This document shows positions 28,353 through 37,794 of a stretch of 64,000 nt of DNA, in pieces. The notes beneath the pieces are model-generated. The model worked only from the letters and a program-made list of their open reading frames with translations, was not told where the DNA came from and made no database searches. A program made the translations under genes and the position numbers. The stretch is from the NCBI RefSeq assembly GCF_003932505.1, contig NZ_QZMU01000001.1:868001-932000 (forward strand), in the 5' to 3' direction. How positions within the stretch are numbered: the stretch's first letter is position 1; each line of letters starts with the position of its first letter. Origin of the DNA: Thiohalobacter thiocyanaticus (GTDB lineage Bacteria > Pseudomonadota > Gammaproteobacteria > Thiohalobacterales > Thiohalobacteraceae).

Positions 28353-29105
28353 TCAGCCCTGATCGTGGCGCAGACAGGGCTGGCGATATTCCTCCGGCAC
28401 ATTCGGCGGACAGGCGCCGCACAGCTGGTTGCCGGGCACGGCGAAATCGATCTTGCGCGGATAGGGCAGGTCCATGTTGTCCATGATCTCGACGAACTCC
28501 TCCAGCGTCTTGCTGTTGCCCAGACGGGGGTTGCGGTTCTTCTCCTGGCCGATGGTGCTGATCTGGCGACCCTCGTAGTCGTGGCAGGGATAGACCAGGG
28601 TCTCGTCGGGCAGGGTGAAGAACTTGTCATGGATGCTGCGGTACAGGGTGGCGGCATCCCCGGACTGGAAATCGGTGCGGCCGCAGGCCTCGATCAGCAG
28701 GGCGTCGCCGCTGAACAGCATCCTGTGGGTGCCGGTATCGATCAGGTAGGCATGGTGATGGTCGGTATGCCCCGGCGTGAACAGCGGGTTGATCTCGATA
28801 TTGCCCACCCGGAAGGGCTCGCCCTCGCGCACCCCGATATCGGTGCAGGGCAGCTGGTCCACCGCCGGGCCGACGATGCGGCTGCCGGTCAGTTCCTTGA
28901 GCCGCTTGGCCCCGGTCAGGTGATCGGCGTGGATGTGGGTGTCCAGAGTGAAGTCCAGCTCCAGGCCCAGTTCCTGCAGCAGGGACAGGTCCCGCTCCAC
29001 CGTATCCAGCACCGGATCGATCAGCGCGGTCTTGCCCGTGTCCGGGCAGTGGATCAGATAGGTATAGGTACTTGAGTCCGGCTCGATCATCTGACGAAAC
29101 AGCAT
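28353..29105 (-). CDS. MBL-fold hydrolase, ETHE1-like persulfide dioxygenase
   Basis: The 250-residue metallo-beta-lactamase-fold protein resembles ETHE1, the iron enzyme that oxidises glutathione persulfide to sulfite. The metal motif THIHADH is at residues 56-62. Further ligands are expected in TPGHTDHHHAYL, FSGDALLIEACGRTDFQSGD and YPCHDYEGRQIST. The GRTDFQSGD block is typical of the ETHE1 branch rather than glyoxalase II. The C-terminus has an extra CGACPP motif. AAAGGAGG precedes the ATG. A role in sulfide or persulfide detoxification is inferred. Confidence 0.85.
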   Translation of the reverse strand: MLFRQMIEPDSSTYTYLIHCPDTGKTALIDPVLDTVERDLSLLQELGLELDFTLDTHIHADHLTGAKRLKELTGSRIVGPAVDQLPCTDIGVREGEPFRVGNIEINPLFTPGHTDHHHAYLIDTGTHRMLFSGDALLIEACGRTDFQSGDAATLYRSIHDKFFTLPDETLVYPCHDYEGRQISTIGQEKNRNPRLGNSKTLEEFVEIMDNMDLPYPRKIDFAVPGNQLCGACPPNVPEEYRQPCLRHDQG

Positions 29106-29144
29106 GCTGCCTCCTTTCGGCGTGTTTGCGTGGCTCTACTGGCG

Positions 29145-29173
29145 TCTATAAGGTGAATGACCGTAAAATACAA
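29145..29173 (-). promoter_or_regulatory. candidate sigma-70 promoter for the ETHE1-like gene
   Basis: On the minus strand TTGTAT and TATAGA are 17 bp apart, about 40 bp upstream of the ATG at 29105, in the AT-rich gap divergent from trpB. The matches to the consensus hexamers are partial. Confidence 0.35.
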
Positions 29174-29294
29174 GCTTCACCACAATAAACAAGCGGTTAA
29201 TAACCATTGAAGCAGCGCACCGCTTGACCCGGGTCATTCCGCGCCAGCCGCCCGGGCGTTTCAATTGCCACAGTTATCCAGGGAGACAGCGGCC

Positions 29295-30644
29295 ATGCAG
29301 ACCAAGATCCTGCTCGACGAGAAAGACATCCCCACCCACTGGTACAACGTCATCGCCGACATGCCCAACCCGCCGGCCCCGGTGCTGGCCCCGGATGGCA
29401 GTCCGGTGCCACCCGAGGCGCTGCTGGCCATCTTCCCCGAGGCCCTGGTCGAGCAGGAGGTCACCGATAAGCGCTGGATCGAGATCCCCGAGCCGGTGCG
29501 CGAGATCTACCAGCTCTGGCGGCCGTCTCCGCTGTTCCGCGCCCACCGGCTGGAGGCCGCACTGGGCACGCCGGCACGCATCTATTACAAGTACGAGGGC
29601 GTGAGCCCCGCCGGCTCGCACAAACCCAACACGGCGGTGGCCCAGGCGTATTACAACCAGCAGGCCGGCATCAAACGCCTGGCCACCGAGACCGGCGCCG
29701 GTCAGTGGGGCTCCTCGCTGGCGCTGGCCGGGCAGATGTTCGGCATCGATATCCGGGTCTACATGGTCAGGGTGAGCTACGAGCAGAAACCCTTCCGTCG
29801 TTCCATGATGCAGACCTGGGGCGCCGAGGTGCTGGCCAGCCCCACCGACCGGACCGAGTCCGGCCGCCAGATCCTGGCCCGGGACCCCGACTCGCCCGGC
29901 TCGCTCGGCATCGCCATCTCCGAGGCGGTGGAAGAGGCCGCCTCGCGCGAAGACACCAACTACGCCCTGGGCTCGGTGCTCAACCACGTGCTGCTGCACC
30001 AGACGGTGATCGGACTGGAGGCCAAGAAGCAGTTCGAGCAGATCAACGACTATCCCGACGTGGTGCTGGCCCCCTGCGGCGGCGGCTCCAACTTCGGCGG
30101 CGCGGCCTTCCCCTTCCTGGCCGACAAGGCCGCCGGCAGACAGGTGCGGCTGGTGGCGGTGGAGCCGGCCTCCTGCCCCACCCTCACCCGCGGCCACTAT
30201 GCCTACGACTTCGGCGATACCGTTGGCCACACCCCGCTGATGAAGATGTACACCCTGGGCCACGACTTCGTCCCGCCCGGCATCCACGCCGGCGGACTGC
30301 GTTATCACGGCGACTCGGCGCTGGTCTCGCAGCTCTACCACGAGGGTCTGATCGAGGCGGTAGCGGTGAAGCAGCTGGCCACCTTCGAGGCCGGGGTGCA
30401 GTTCGCCCGCGCCGAGGGCATCATCCCGGCGCCCGAATCCAACCACGCCATCCGCGCAGCCATCGACGAGGCATTGAAATGCAGGCAGAGCGGCGAGGCG
30501 AAGGCGATCTTCTTCAATCTCTCCGGCCACGGTCATTTCGACATGGCCTCATACGACCGCTATTTCAGCGGCGAACTGGAGGACTACGAGTATCCGGCGG
30601 AGCAGATCGATGCCGCGCTGGAGCGGTTGCCCAAGGTGGGTTAA
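29295..30644 (+). CDS. TrpB2-type tryptophan synthase beta-like protein
   Basis: The 449-residue PLP enzyme is of the TrpB2 (TrpB-like) class, longer than classical TrpB. The PLP lysine lies in [12 protein letters not shown] (Lys near 110). [15 protein letters not shown] carries the catalytic region, and CGGGSNFGG is the phosphate-binding loop. It can condense indole and serine to tryptophan in characterised cases. No trpA is nearby, as is usual for TrpB2. GGGAG 9 bp upstream supports ATG 29295 over an in-frame ATG at 29265. A function other than tryptophan synthesis is possible. Confidence 0.88.
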   Translation: MQTKILLDEKDIPTHWYNVIADMPNPPAPVLAPDGSPVPPEALLAIFPEALVEQEVTDKRWIEIPEPVREIYQLWRPSPLFRAHRLEAALGTPARIYYKYEGVSPAGSHKPNTAVAQAYYNQQAGIKRLATETGAGQWGSSLALAGQMFGIDIRVYMVRVSYEQKPFRRSMMQTWGAEVLASPTDRTESGRQILARDPDSPGSLGIAISEAVEEAASREDTNYALGSVLNHVLLHQTVIGLEAKKQFEQINDYPDVVLAPCGGGSNFGGAAFPFLADKAAGRQVRLVAVEPASCPTLTRGHYAYDFGDTVGHTPLMKMYTLGHDFVPPGIHAGGLRYHGDSALVSQLYHEGLIEAVAVKQLATFEAGVQFARAEGIIPAPESNHAIRAAIDEALKCRQSGEAKAIFFNLSGHGHFDMASYDRYFSGELEDYEYPAEQIDAALERLPKVG

Positions 30645-30679
30645 AACGACCCGAAGCCTGACATAGACACATGATCCAT

Positions 30680-30718
30680 GTAGGTCGGGTTACGCCCTTT
30701 CGGGCTCACCCGGCCTAC
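30680..30718. repeat. CGGGTTA-type palindromic repeat, short copy
   Basis: GTAGGTCGGGTTACGCCC and GGGCTCACCCGGCCTAC flank a tiny loop. It lies between the convergent trpB2 and the 108-residue gene and may act as a terminator hairpin. Confidence 0.75.
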
Positions 30719-30731
30719 GAGATCGAAGAAT

Positions 30732-31058
30732 TCAGGAGACAGGAAGGATCTCGGCTTTTCCGTCGGACTTGTCGATGACCAGTTCCAGCTCGCAGTAGGC
30801 GGGCTCATGAACCGGATCATCGCCGCAGCTGCAGCCGGCCAGAATCTGCTGAAAGAACACACCCACCCGAAGCTGAAGGGCGCCGTCCACCTCCACCTGC
30901 CGGATCAGGCTCAGCGACAGTTCCCGGGCATCGGCGTGGCCGGTATCGGTGACGAGGGGAAGCGCATCCGGACCCAGGGCGGCCAGTTCGTCCTTCAGTA
31001 CTTCGGTAAAATCTTCGCCACCCCAGGCCGCCAGACTCGCGGTCAGTCTCGGTTTCAC
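30732..31058 (-). CDS. conserved small protein of unknown function, coupled to pmbA
   Basis: I do not recognise this 108-residue soluble protein. It has no signal peptide or membrane segment. A short cysteine cluster, AGCSCGDDP, is followed by EPAYCELELVIDK, so three Cys residues could form a metal site. The pattern of alternating beta strands (QLRVGVFFQQIL, CELELVIDK, GKAEILPVS) suggests a small beta-sheet domain. Its ATG overlaps the pmbA stop by four bases, so it is likely translated together with the protease subunit. Codon use is like its neighbours. Confidence 0.7.
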   Translation of the reverse strand: MKPRLTASLAAWGGEDFTEVLKDELAALGPDALPLVTDTGHADARELSLSLIRQVEVDGALQLRVGVFFQQILAGCSCGDDPVHEPAYCELELVIDKSDGKAEILPVS

Positions 31059-32419
31059 TCACCCGCCACCGTCATGGACTCGATCAGGATCGAACCGGTG
31101 CGGATATTGCCGCGGGTCTCCAGATCGTTGCCGATGGCCACGATGTTCAGGAGCATCTGCTTGAGATTGCCCGCCACGGTGATCTCCTCGACCGGATACT
31201 GGATCTGGCCGTTCTCCACCCAGAAGCCGGCGGCACCGCGCGAGTAGTCGCCGGTGACCAGGTTCACGCCCTGCCCCATCAGCTCGGTGACCAGCAGGCC
31301 GGTGCCCATCTCCCGGATCAGGTCGTGGATGTCACGGTCGCTGGTATCCACACTGAGGTTATGCACCCCGCCGGCGTTGCCGGTGGTCTCCATGCCCAGC
31401 TTGCGCGCCGAATAGCTGTCCAGGATATAGCCCTGCAGCATCCCGTCGGTGACCAGGTCGCGCGCCACCGTGGCCACGCCCTCGTTGTCGAAGGGCGCGC
31501 TGCCCAGCGCCCGCGGCAGGTGCGGCTGCTCGTAGACGTGCATGAACTCGGGAAACACCTGTTTACCCAGGTGATCGAGCAGGAAGCTGGACTTGCGATA
31601 CAGGTTGCCGCCGCGGATGGCGCCGGTGAAGTTGCGCAGCAGCCCGGTGGCCACCTCGGCGGCGAAGATCACCGGAACCTGGCGGGTACCCAGGCGGCGG
31701 CCATCCAGCCGGCGCACGGTGCGCTCGGCGGCCATACGGCCGACGGCATCGGCATCCTCCAGCTCCTCGCTCAGGCGCGAGACCGTGTACCAGTAGTCGC
31801 GCTGCATGTGTCCGCCCTGCTCGCCGATCAGCGCACAGCTCAGGCTGTGGCGGCTGCTGGGGTAGCCGCCGAGAAAACCATGGCTGTTGCCGTAGACCCG
31901 CAGGCCCTGATGGCTGTTCACCGTCGCCCCCTCGGAGTTGGTGATGCGGGGGTCGGTGTCCAGCCCGGCCCGCTCGCACTCGCGGGCGATCTCGATGGCC
32001 TGGTCGGCGGAAAGATCCCAGGGGTGGTAGAGGTCCAGCTCCGGCACCTCGCGCGCCATGCGCTCGGCCGGAGCCAGGCCGGCGGCGGCGTCCTCGCTGG
32101 TATAGCGGGCGATGTCGCAGGCCGCCTGCACCGTCTCGCGGATGGTGTCGGGGCGGAAGTCCGAGGTACTGGCCGAGCCCTTGCGCTGGCCGAAGTAGAC
32201 GGTCAGTCCCAGGCCGCGGTCGCGGTGGAACTCCAGCGTCTCGACCTCGCCCTTGCGCACCGTCACGCCCAGGCCGACATCCATGGACACGGCCGCCTCG
32301 GCCGCGCTGGCGCCGGCGCTGCCGGCCTGTTCCAGGATATCCCCCACCATCCGCTCCAGGCGGCCGATATCGGGCAGGCTGGTGTCGTGGGTCGTGACCT
32401 CGGTATTGTGCTGGCTCAT
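31055..32419 (-). CDS. pmbA: metalloprotease subunit PmbA/TldE
   Basis: PmbA (TldE) pairs with TldD to form a heterodimeric protease that degrades unfolded peptides and matures some ribosomal peptides. The 454-residue protein has the family N-terminus (GLGVTVRKGEVETLEFHRDRG), a central PVIFAAEVATGLLRNF and the C-terminal GAAGFWVENGQIQYPVEEITVAGNL. It lacks the HExxxH zinc motif found in TldD, as expected. ATG 32419 (MSQHNTEV) is preferred to an upstream in-frame start in the divergent gap. tldD is in this window about 8 kb away. Confidence 0.93.
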   Translation of the reverse strand: MSQHNTEVTTHDTSLPDIGRLERMVGDILEQAGSAGASAAEAAVSMDVGLGVTVRKGEVETLEFHRDRGLGLTVYFGQRKGSASTSDFRPDTIRETVQAACDIARYTSEDAAAGLAPAERMAREVPELDLYHPWDLSADQAIEIARECERAGLDTDPRITNSEGATVNSHQGLRVYGNSHGFLGGYPSSRHSLSCALIGEQGGHMQRDYWYTVSRLSEELEDADAVGRMAAERTVRRLDGRRLGTRQVPVIFAAEVATGLLRNFTGAIRGGNLYRKSSFLLDHLGKQVFPEFMHVYEQPHLPRALGSAPFDNEGVATVARDLVTDGMLQGYILDSYSARKLGMETTGNAGGVHNLSVDTSDRDIHDLIREMGTGLLVTELMGQGVNLVTGDYSRGAAGFWVENGQIQYPVEEITVAGNLKQMLLNIVAIGNDLETRGNIRTGSILIESMTVAGE

Positions 32420-32556
32420 GATGACTCTCTGCGGGTAATCGAAGCCGTCATGGTAAAGGAATGTCCGCCCCCGCCCAAGGCCGGGCCCGGACATCCCCCT
32501 CCCGCGGCCGGGTATGCTATCTTGGACCGATCCGTCAGCCGCAACCCGCCCGAACC

Positions 32557-33090
32557 ATGCACAAGCAACCGGACCTGACTCCCGAGGAAGACGACGACGA
32601 GGGCCCCAGCAAGTCCCAGCTCAAGCGCGAGGCCCACGCCCTGCTGGAACTGGGCCGCACCCTGGTGGAACTGCCGGAGGGGCGGCTGGCCGCCCTGCCG
32701 CTGGACGACAGGCTGCGCGACGCGGTCCAGCTCGCCCGCCGCATCCATGCCCGCAGCGGGCGCAAGCGCCAGATCCAGTACATCGGCAAGCTGCTGCGCA
32801 ACGGCGACCCCCAACCCGTCATCGATGCCCTGGAGGCCATCCAGCAGGAAGACCGCCGCGCCGCGCGCGCCTTTCACCAGCTCGAGGACTGGCGCGAGCG
32901 TTTCATTCACGAGGGGGACGAGGCGCTGAGCGACTGGTTGGCGCAGTATCCCGGCACCGACCGCCAGCACCTGCGTCAGCTCATCCGGCAGGCACAGAAG
33001 GACTACCGGGAAAACAGGACGAAGGGGCCACGCGCGCTGTTCCGGTTTCTGCGTGAGGTTGCGGAATCACAAACCGCGGGCGAACCCTGA
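32557..33090 (+). CDS. yjgA: YjgA/DarP family ribosome-associated protein
   Basis: The 177-residue DUF615 protein is related to E. coli YjgA (DarP), which acts in late 50S subunit assembly. It has the acidic start (LTPEEDDDEGPSKSQLKRE), the helix LLELGRTLVELPEGRLAALPL, RKRQIQYIGKLLRN and the C-terminal RQLIRQAQKDYRENRTKGPR. It lies divergent from pmbA, the usual pairing. Downstream the conserved neighbourhood is broken by the accessory stretch. Confidence 0.93.
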   Translation: MHKQPDLTPEEDDDEGPSKSQLKREAHALLELGRTLVELPEGRLAALPLDDRLRDAVQLARRIHARSGRKRQIQYIGKLLRNGDPQPVIDALEAIQQEDRRAARAFHQLEDWRERFIHEGDEALSDWLAQYPGTDRQHLRQLIRQAQKDYRENRTKGPRALFRFLREVAESQTAGEP

Positions 33091-33094
33091 TTTA

Positions 33095-33115
33095 CCCTCT
33101 CCCCGGGGGAGAGGG
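33095..33115. terminator. palindrome between convergent yjgA and the EF-hand gene
   Basis: CCCTCTCCCC and GGGGAGAGGG are perfect 10-bp arms around one base. It lies 4 bp after the yjgA stop and may serve as a shared terminator, though no T-tract follows. It may equally be another dispersed repeat. Confidence 0.4.
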
Positions 33116-33140
33116 CGAAGGGACAGTTGCGGAATCAGAT

Positions 33141-33473
33141 TCAGTCGCGACTGTAGGGTGCGGCACCGGGCTCGGAGATTTCGCTCTCCTCCGGCGGCGA
33201 CAGTCGGCCCTCACCCTCGAAGGCGCTGAACTCGCTGCTGTCGAGCTGACCATCCTGGTTGGCGTCAGCCTTCTCCCAGTTGGCCTCCAGGCCCTTGTGC
33301 GCCGCGGCCTCCTCGCTACTGATGTAACCGTCACCGTCGCGATCCAGGCCCTCGAAGGTCATCTGGCCCATTTCGTTTTCTTCCGACATCATCGCCTTCT
33401 CGCCGGCGGAAGCGGTTCCGCCCAGTACCAGCAGCGCGGCTGCCAGCCCGGTGATCATGGTGTATCTGGACAT
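33141..33473 (-). CDS. secreted EF-hand calcium-binding protein
   Basis: The 110-residue protein has a signal peptide (MSRYTMITGLAAALLVLGGT, cut near ASAGE). Two canonical EF-hand loops follow, DRDGDGYISSEE at 44-55 and DANQDGQLDSSE at 70-81, with all acidic calcium ligands present, so it probably binds Ca2+ in the periplasm. AGGGAG upstream is a strong ribosome-binding site. Its frame is open into the P-type ATPase gene upstream only because that gene is frameshifted. The ATPase next to it could hint at cation handling, but no link is shown. Confidence 0.85.
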   Translation of the reverse strand: MSRYTMITGLAAALLVLGGTASAGEKAMMSEENEMGQMTFEGLDRDGDGYISSEEAAAHKGLEANWEKADANQDGQLDSSEFSAFEGEGRLSPPEESEISEPGAAPYSRD

Positions 33474-33622
33474 TGCCTTTCTCCCTGTTATCTGGATTGC
33501 CAAGGTCTTGCACGCAGGAAGTATAGTCGTCCGGCGCAAGCCTGCCGGGCGGGAACGGGCAGGACGCACGGGGAATCTTCGAAAGCTGATATAAATCAAC
33601 CTGCGGGGCCTGTCGGCGCCGG

Positions 33623-36338
33623 TCATGAAATCCGGCGCCGCAGCCGCCGGAAAACGGTCTTCTCGAGTTCCACCAGCGTGAACAGTGCCGCCCCGAAGGC
33701 CAGGATGATGCCCCATTCCCCCCACCCCAGGGCGGCGGTCCCGAACAGGTACTGCAGCGGCGGGGCATAGGTGAACAGGGCCTGCAGGATGACCAGAACG
33801 CCAACGGCGATGAGCACGGCGCGACTGCCCAGCAGACCGGCGCGGTTGAACACCGGCTCCAGGATGTAGCGGCTGTTGAACAGGTAGACAAGCTCGCCCA
33901 TGACCAGGGTGTTGATGGCGACGGTCCGGGCGACCTCCACCTCCGCGCCCTGCCATTCCATCCACAGGAAGTGGCCGAAGGTCCCTGCCAGCAGCAGCGC
34001 CGAGACGAAGGCCACGCGCCAGATCAGGAAACCCGAGAGCACCGGCGTGCCGGGCGGCCGCGGCGGACGCCGCATGACGCCGGGCTCGGCGGGCTCGAAG
34101 GCCAGGGCGAGCCCCAGGGTGACAGCGGTGACCATGTTCACCCACAGCACCTGCGCCGGCATGAGCGGCAGGGTCAGCCCCAGCAGCACGGCGGCCATGA
34201 TGGTGAAACCCTCGCCGCCGCTGGTGGGCAGCAGAAACAGGATGGCCTTGCGCAGGTTGTCGTAGACGGTACGGCCCTCCTCCACGGCATGGGCGATGGA
34301 GGCGAAGTTGTCGTCGGCGAGCACCATCTCGGCGGCCTCGCGGGCGGCCTCGGAACCCTTGATGCCCATGGCCACCCCCACATCGGCGCGCTTGAGCGCC
34401 GGGGCGTGCGTTGACGCCGTCACCGGTCATGGCCACCACCTGGCCGTTGGCCTGGATGGCGCGCACCAGCCGCAGCTTGTGCTCCGGGGTGGCGCGGGCG
34501 AACACGTCCACCTCCCGCACCGTCTGCTCCATCGCGGTATCGGAGAGCGGCTCCAGTTCATGCCCCGGCATGACCCCGCCGCCGGTACGGATACCGAGTT
34601 CGTCGGCGATGGCCCGGGCGGTGACCGCATGATCGCCGGTGATCATCTTCACCCGGATGCCGGCGTCCTGGCACTGCCTGACCGCCTCAATGGCCTCGGC
34701 CCGGGGCGGATCAATGATGCCGCACACGGCCACCAGGGTCAGGCCGCCATCCTCCACGTCCGAAAATTCCAGCGTACGCTTGTCCGCACCCACCTCCCGA
34801 ACCGCCAGCGCCAGCAGGCGCTGGCCGCGGGCGGCGATGGCATTCATGCGTTCCTCCCAGCGGTCACGTTCGACGGCCCGGTCGCCGTCGCGGGTGCGTT
34901 CCCGTTCGCACACGGCCAGTACGCGTTCGGGGGCGCCCTTGAGCAGGATGAAGCCGCGCTGGTCCTCGTGATGATGGTGATGCAGGGTGACCATGAACTT
35001 GTAGGCGGATTCGAAGGGGATCACGTCGTCGCGGGGATAGCGTTCGGCGGTCTCGACGGGGTCCAGGCCGCCCTTGCGCGCTGCGGTGACCAGCGCCCCT
35101 TCCGTGGGATCGCCCTCCAGCTCCCACACGCCGTCGCGCTGATGGAGTTCGGCATCGTTGCACAGCAGGATGCCGCGCAGCGCCTCGGCCAGCACCGGGT
35201 GATCCTCGGGGTCCACGTCCTGCCCGTCCCGGTTGAAACCGCCGTGGGGCTCGTAGCCCACACCGCTGACCTCGAAGGTGTCCTCGGCGGTGACGATGGA
35301 CTTGACGGTCATCTCGTTGCGGGTGAGCGTGCCGGTCTTGTCGGTGCAGATGGTGGTAACCGAACCCAGTGTTTCCACCGCCGGCAGGCGCCGGATGATG
35401 GCATTGCGCCTGGCCATGCGCTGCACGCCGATGGCCAGGGTGATGGTCATGATGGCCGGCAGACCCTCGGGGATGGCAGCCACCGCCAGGCTCACCGCCG
35501 CGAGGAAGGTATCCAGAAAATCGTAGTCCCGCACCCAGTAGCCGAAGGCGAAGGTGAAGCCGGCCAGTACCAGGATGGCCAGCGACAGCCAGCGCCCGAA
35601 CACGGCGATGTCGCGCAGCAGCGGTGTGGTGAGGGTCTCCACCTCCCCGAGCAGGGTGGAGATGCGCCCGATCTGGGTGTCCGCGCCGGTCCCGACCACC
35701 AGGCCCCGTCCCTGGCCGAAGGCGACCAGGGTGCCGGAAAAGGCCATGCAACTGAGGTCGCCCAGGTCCGCCTGCGCACCGACCGCTTCGGTCTGCTTGT
35801 CCACGGCCACCGACTCGCCGGTGAGCAGCGCCTCGTCGATGCGCATGTTGTGCACCCGCAGCAGGCGCAGGTCGGCCGGCACCTTGTCGCCGGCCTGCAG
35901 GAACACCAGATCACCGGGCACCAGTTCCTCGGCGGGCACGGTGCGCCGCTGCCCGTCGCGCAGCACCAGGGCCCGGGGCGAGAGCATGCCGCGAATCGCG
36001 TCCAGGGCCTGCTCCGCCTTGCCCTCCTGGATGAAGCCAATGATGGCGTTGATGAGCACCACGCCCAGGATCACCCCGGTGTCCACCCAGTGACGCAGGA
36101 AGGCGGTGCCGACCGCGGCGGCGATCAGCACATAGATGAGCACATTGTGGAACTGCAGCAGGAAACGCTTGAGCGGACCGGTGCGCTCCGGGGGCGGCAG
36201 GCGGTTGTAACCGTAGCGTTCCAGGCGCTCGCGCACCTGAGTGTCCGACAGGCCCAGCTCGGTGGCGTCGAGCCGGGCCAGGACCTCATCGCGCTCCAGG
36301 CTGTGCCAGGCAGGTGTGTCAGGCGGGGCATCACTCAT
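33623..36338 (-). pseudogene. P-type cation-transporting ATPase (P2-like), frameshifted
   Basis: The repaired product is about 905 residues. It has an N-terminal cation-ATPase domain, TGES near 173, AIPEGLPAIM in TM4 near 289 and the phosphorylation site DKTGTLT with Asp near 333. The reading frame breaks exactly at TGDGVN(D)AP near 34415, where one extra C turns AACGAC into AACGCAC. The rest, from APALKRADVGVAMG to the stop, is in another frame. TM5 keeps Glu (SGGEGF). TM6 reads NMVTAVTLG, lacking the Asp of Ca2+ pumps, so the cation is uncertain. No decay is seen apart from the one indel, so a sequence error is likely. Confidence 0.85.
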
Positions 36339-36478
36339 GACGGGGGTGTTCCATGGTCACTTCAGGCGTATATGAAGCATACACCCGTCGTGATCGGCAA
36401 GCAGTCCCGGGCGGCGGGGAAGGAGAGTGTGATCGTCAAGGCACCGGGGACGCAGTATTACCGGCCTGGAACTTCCGT

Positions 36479-36982
36479 TTACCTGAGCTGCGGGAATGGC
36501 GCCGGGTCCGTGAACACCCAGTTACGGTCCTTCACCGGGGTATGACAGGCGATGCAGACCTGCATGCCGCCGTCGAAGGGCTTCTGCTCCAGTCCCACCC
36601 AGCGCGCCCAGCCCCAGCCATGGGTCTCCGAATGCTTGTCTGAGTCCCTGAACATGAACTCGGCGTGGACGAACTCACCGGGCGCCGTCGCCTCCTCCCA
36701 GTTCTCGAGCTGGACATCCTTCCACACCACCTTGCCCAGAATGGCGCCGTCAGGCCAGGGATCGGTCTGCCCCGAACGCGCCGCCTTCACCGCCGCCGCA
36801 TTGCCCAGGATCACCCGCAGGGTGTTGTTGTCCGTGCGGTGCGAGACCGCGATGGTCGACCATTCCTGCCAGCCTTCCGGATAGGCGATGCCGTGCGACG
36901 GCCCTGGGATATCGCCGGCCGGAGACATGCCCGGCAGCGCCATGGCCAGCGCGGAAATCAACACCTGTGCCGTGTATTTCAT
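36479..36982 (-). CDS. cytochrome P460 family protein
   Basis: The 167-residue exported c-type heme protein has a signal peptide (MKYTAQVLISALAMALPGM, cut near SPAGD). The single heme motif CIACH is at 143-147, close to the C-terminus, the hallmark of the P460 fold. The blocks HAEFMFRDSDKH and GWGWARWVG match the family. P460 proteins oxidise hydroxylamine in ammonia oxidisers, and relatives (cytochrome c'-beta) bind NO. Which applies here is unclear. ATG 36982 is chosen because the signal peptide follows; GAGGTG lies upstream. Confidence 0.85.
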   Translation of the reverse strand: MKYTAQVLISALAMALPGMSPAGDIPGPSHGIAYPEGWQEWSTIAVSHRTDNNTLRVILGNAAAVKAARSGQTDPWPDGAILGKVVWKDVQLENWEEATAPGEFVHAEFMFRDSDKHSETHGWGWARWVGLEQKPFDGGMQVCIACHTPVKDRNWVFTDPAPFPQLR

Positions 36983-37348
36983 GAGCGCACCTCGCATGTG
37001 AGTATATTTTGTTGAGGGATCGGGTATTGAGTATAGTACGGGCAGCAGCGGGCAACGATTCCTGTTTGCCAGCGCCTCCGTGGCAGGTTCCGACGATCCG
37101 ATATATTTTTCCTTCAACCGCTCGACATGGCCGGTCAGGTCATCGACGGTTTCCTTGAGCAGCTCGAGCCCTTCCAGCGCCGGATCGTTCAGCTTGCGGC
37201 CGCTGCATGAGACGCATGAAACAGCTGGTCACCGTCGTCACGATGGCGCCGAAGGAGCCGGCGGACGAACTCCGCAACCCCCGCTCAGTCAGGATGGGTA
37301 TTGTCTTCACGGAATAGGCCGCACAGAAGGAAAGCGACGAAACAGGCT
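36983..37348. other. gap upstream of the cytochrome P460 gene with a degraded coding remnant
   Basis: No intact gene is seen here. On the minus strand from about 37205 to 37060 one frame reads KLNDPALEGLELLKE, TVDDLTGHVERLKEKY, an amphipathic coiled-coil-like stretch in frame with the P460 gene but without a start. The sequence before it (about 37310-37210) reads sensibly only in a different frame (for example AEFVRRLLRRHRDD). This suggests a broken small gene. The two TATACT boxes just before 36990 could be -10 elements for the P460 gene. Confidence 0.3.
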
Positions 37349-37753
37349 TCACGCCCATCCCCGTATCCTGGCTGCCACATACGGCGCCGCCGCCGTGACC
37401 AGCAGAACAAGGGGCCAGAGGTTGCCATCCCTGAAGGTATAGGCTTCGAGCAACTCCGGCCAGGGCCTGCCCTGGACGAGACGCCCGAACGCGAATTCGA
37501 AGATCAGGGTGAGGCACAGCCAGCCCAGACCGACGGTGAGGTAACCCGCCACCGGCATCCGCCCGAGCCAGGGCAGCGAAAGGTATGCAACTGCAAGGAT
37601 CAGCGCGGAAAGCAGAATACCGCTGAGGATGAGCGCCAGGGGCTTGTCCAGCATTGGGAGAAGGACGGCTTCGCGCAGCATGCCATTAATAACCGCCAGG
37701 ACGAGGATTCCCAGCCAGATCACCAATACCCTGCCAGGGGTGCCGAGTATCAT
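37349..37753 (-). CDS. small four-helix membrane protein, unknown function
   Basis: I do not recognise this 134-residue inner-membrane protein. Four hydrophobic segments are visible: VLVIWLGILVLAVINGML, a second over ALILSGILLSALILAVAYL, a third over VGLGWLCLTLIFEFAFG and a last over LWPLVLLVTAAAPYVAAR. Charged loops have REAVLLPML and FGRLVQGRPWPELLEAY. A diverged, truncated relative lies at 38936-39075, which matches the first segment and loop. It begins 41 bp after the 110-residue zinc-motif gene and may be cotranscribed with it. Confidence 0.7.
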   Translation of the reverse strand: MILGTPGRVLVIWLGILVLAVINGMLREAVLLPMLDKPLALILSGILLSALILAVAYLSLPWLGRMPVAGYLTVGLGWLCLTLIFEFAFGRLVQGRPWPELLEAYTFRDGNLWPLVLLVTAAAPYVAARIRGWA

Positions 37754-37794
37754 GACCTATGCATATCAGGGTTATGGAATCATCAGGCTCAATA

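Noticed and set aside
33141-36338. A 1065-residue open frame fusing the P-type ATPase to the EF-hand protein
   Set aside because: After the frameshift at TGDGVN the frame is low-complexity until the EF-hand gene, which has its own start, ribosome-binding site and signal peptide.
34296-36545. A 749-residue plus-strand frame opposite the P-type ATPase
   Set aside because: It is a complement of conserved ATPase sequence with no family motif of its own.
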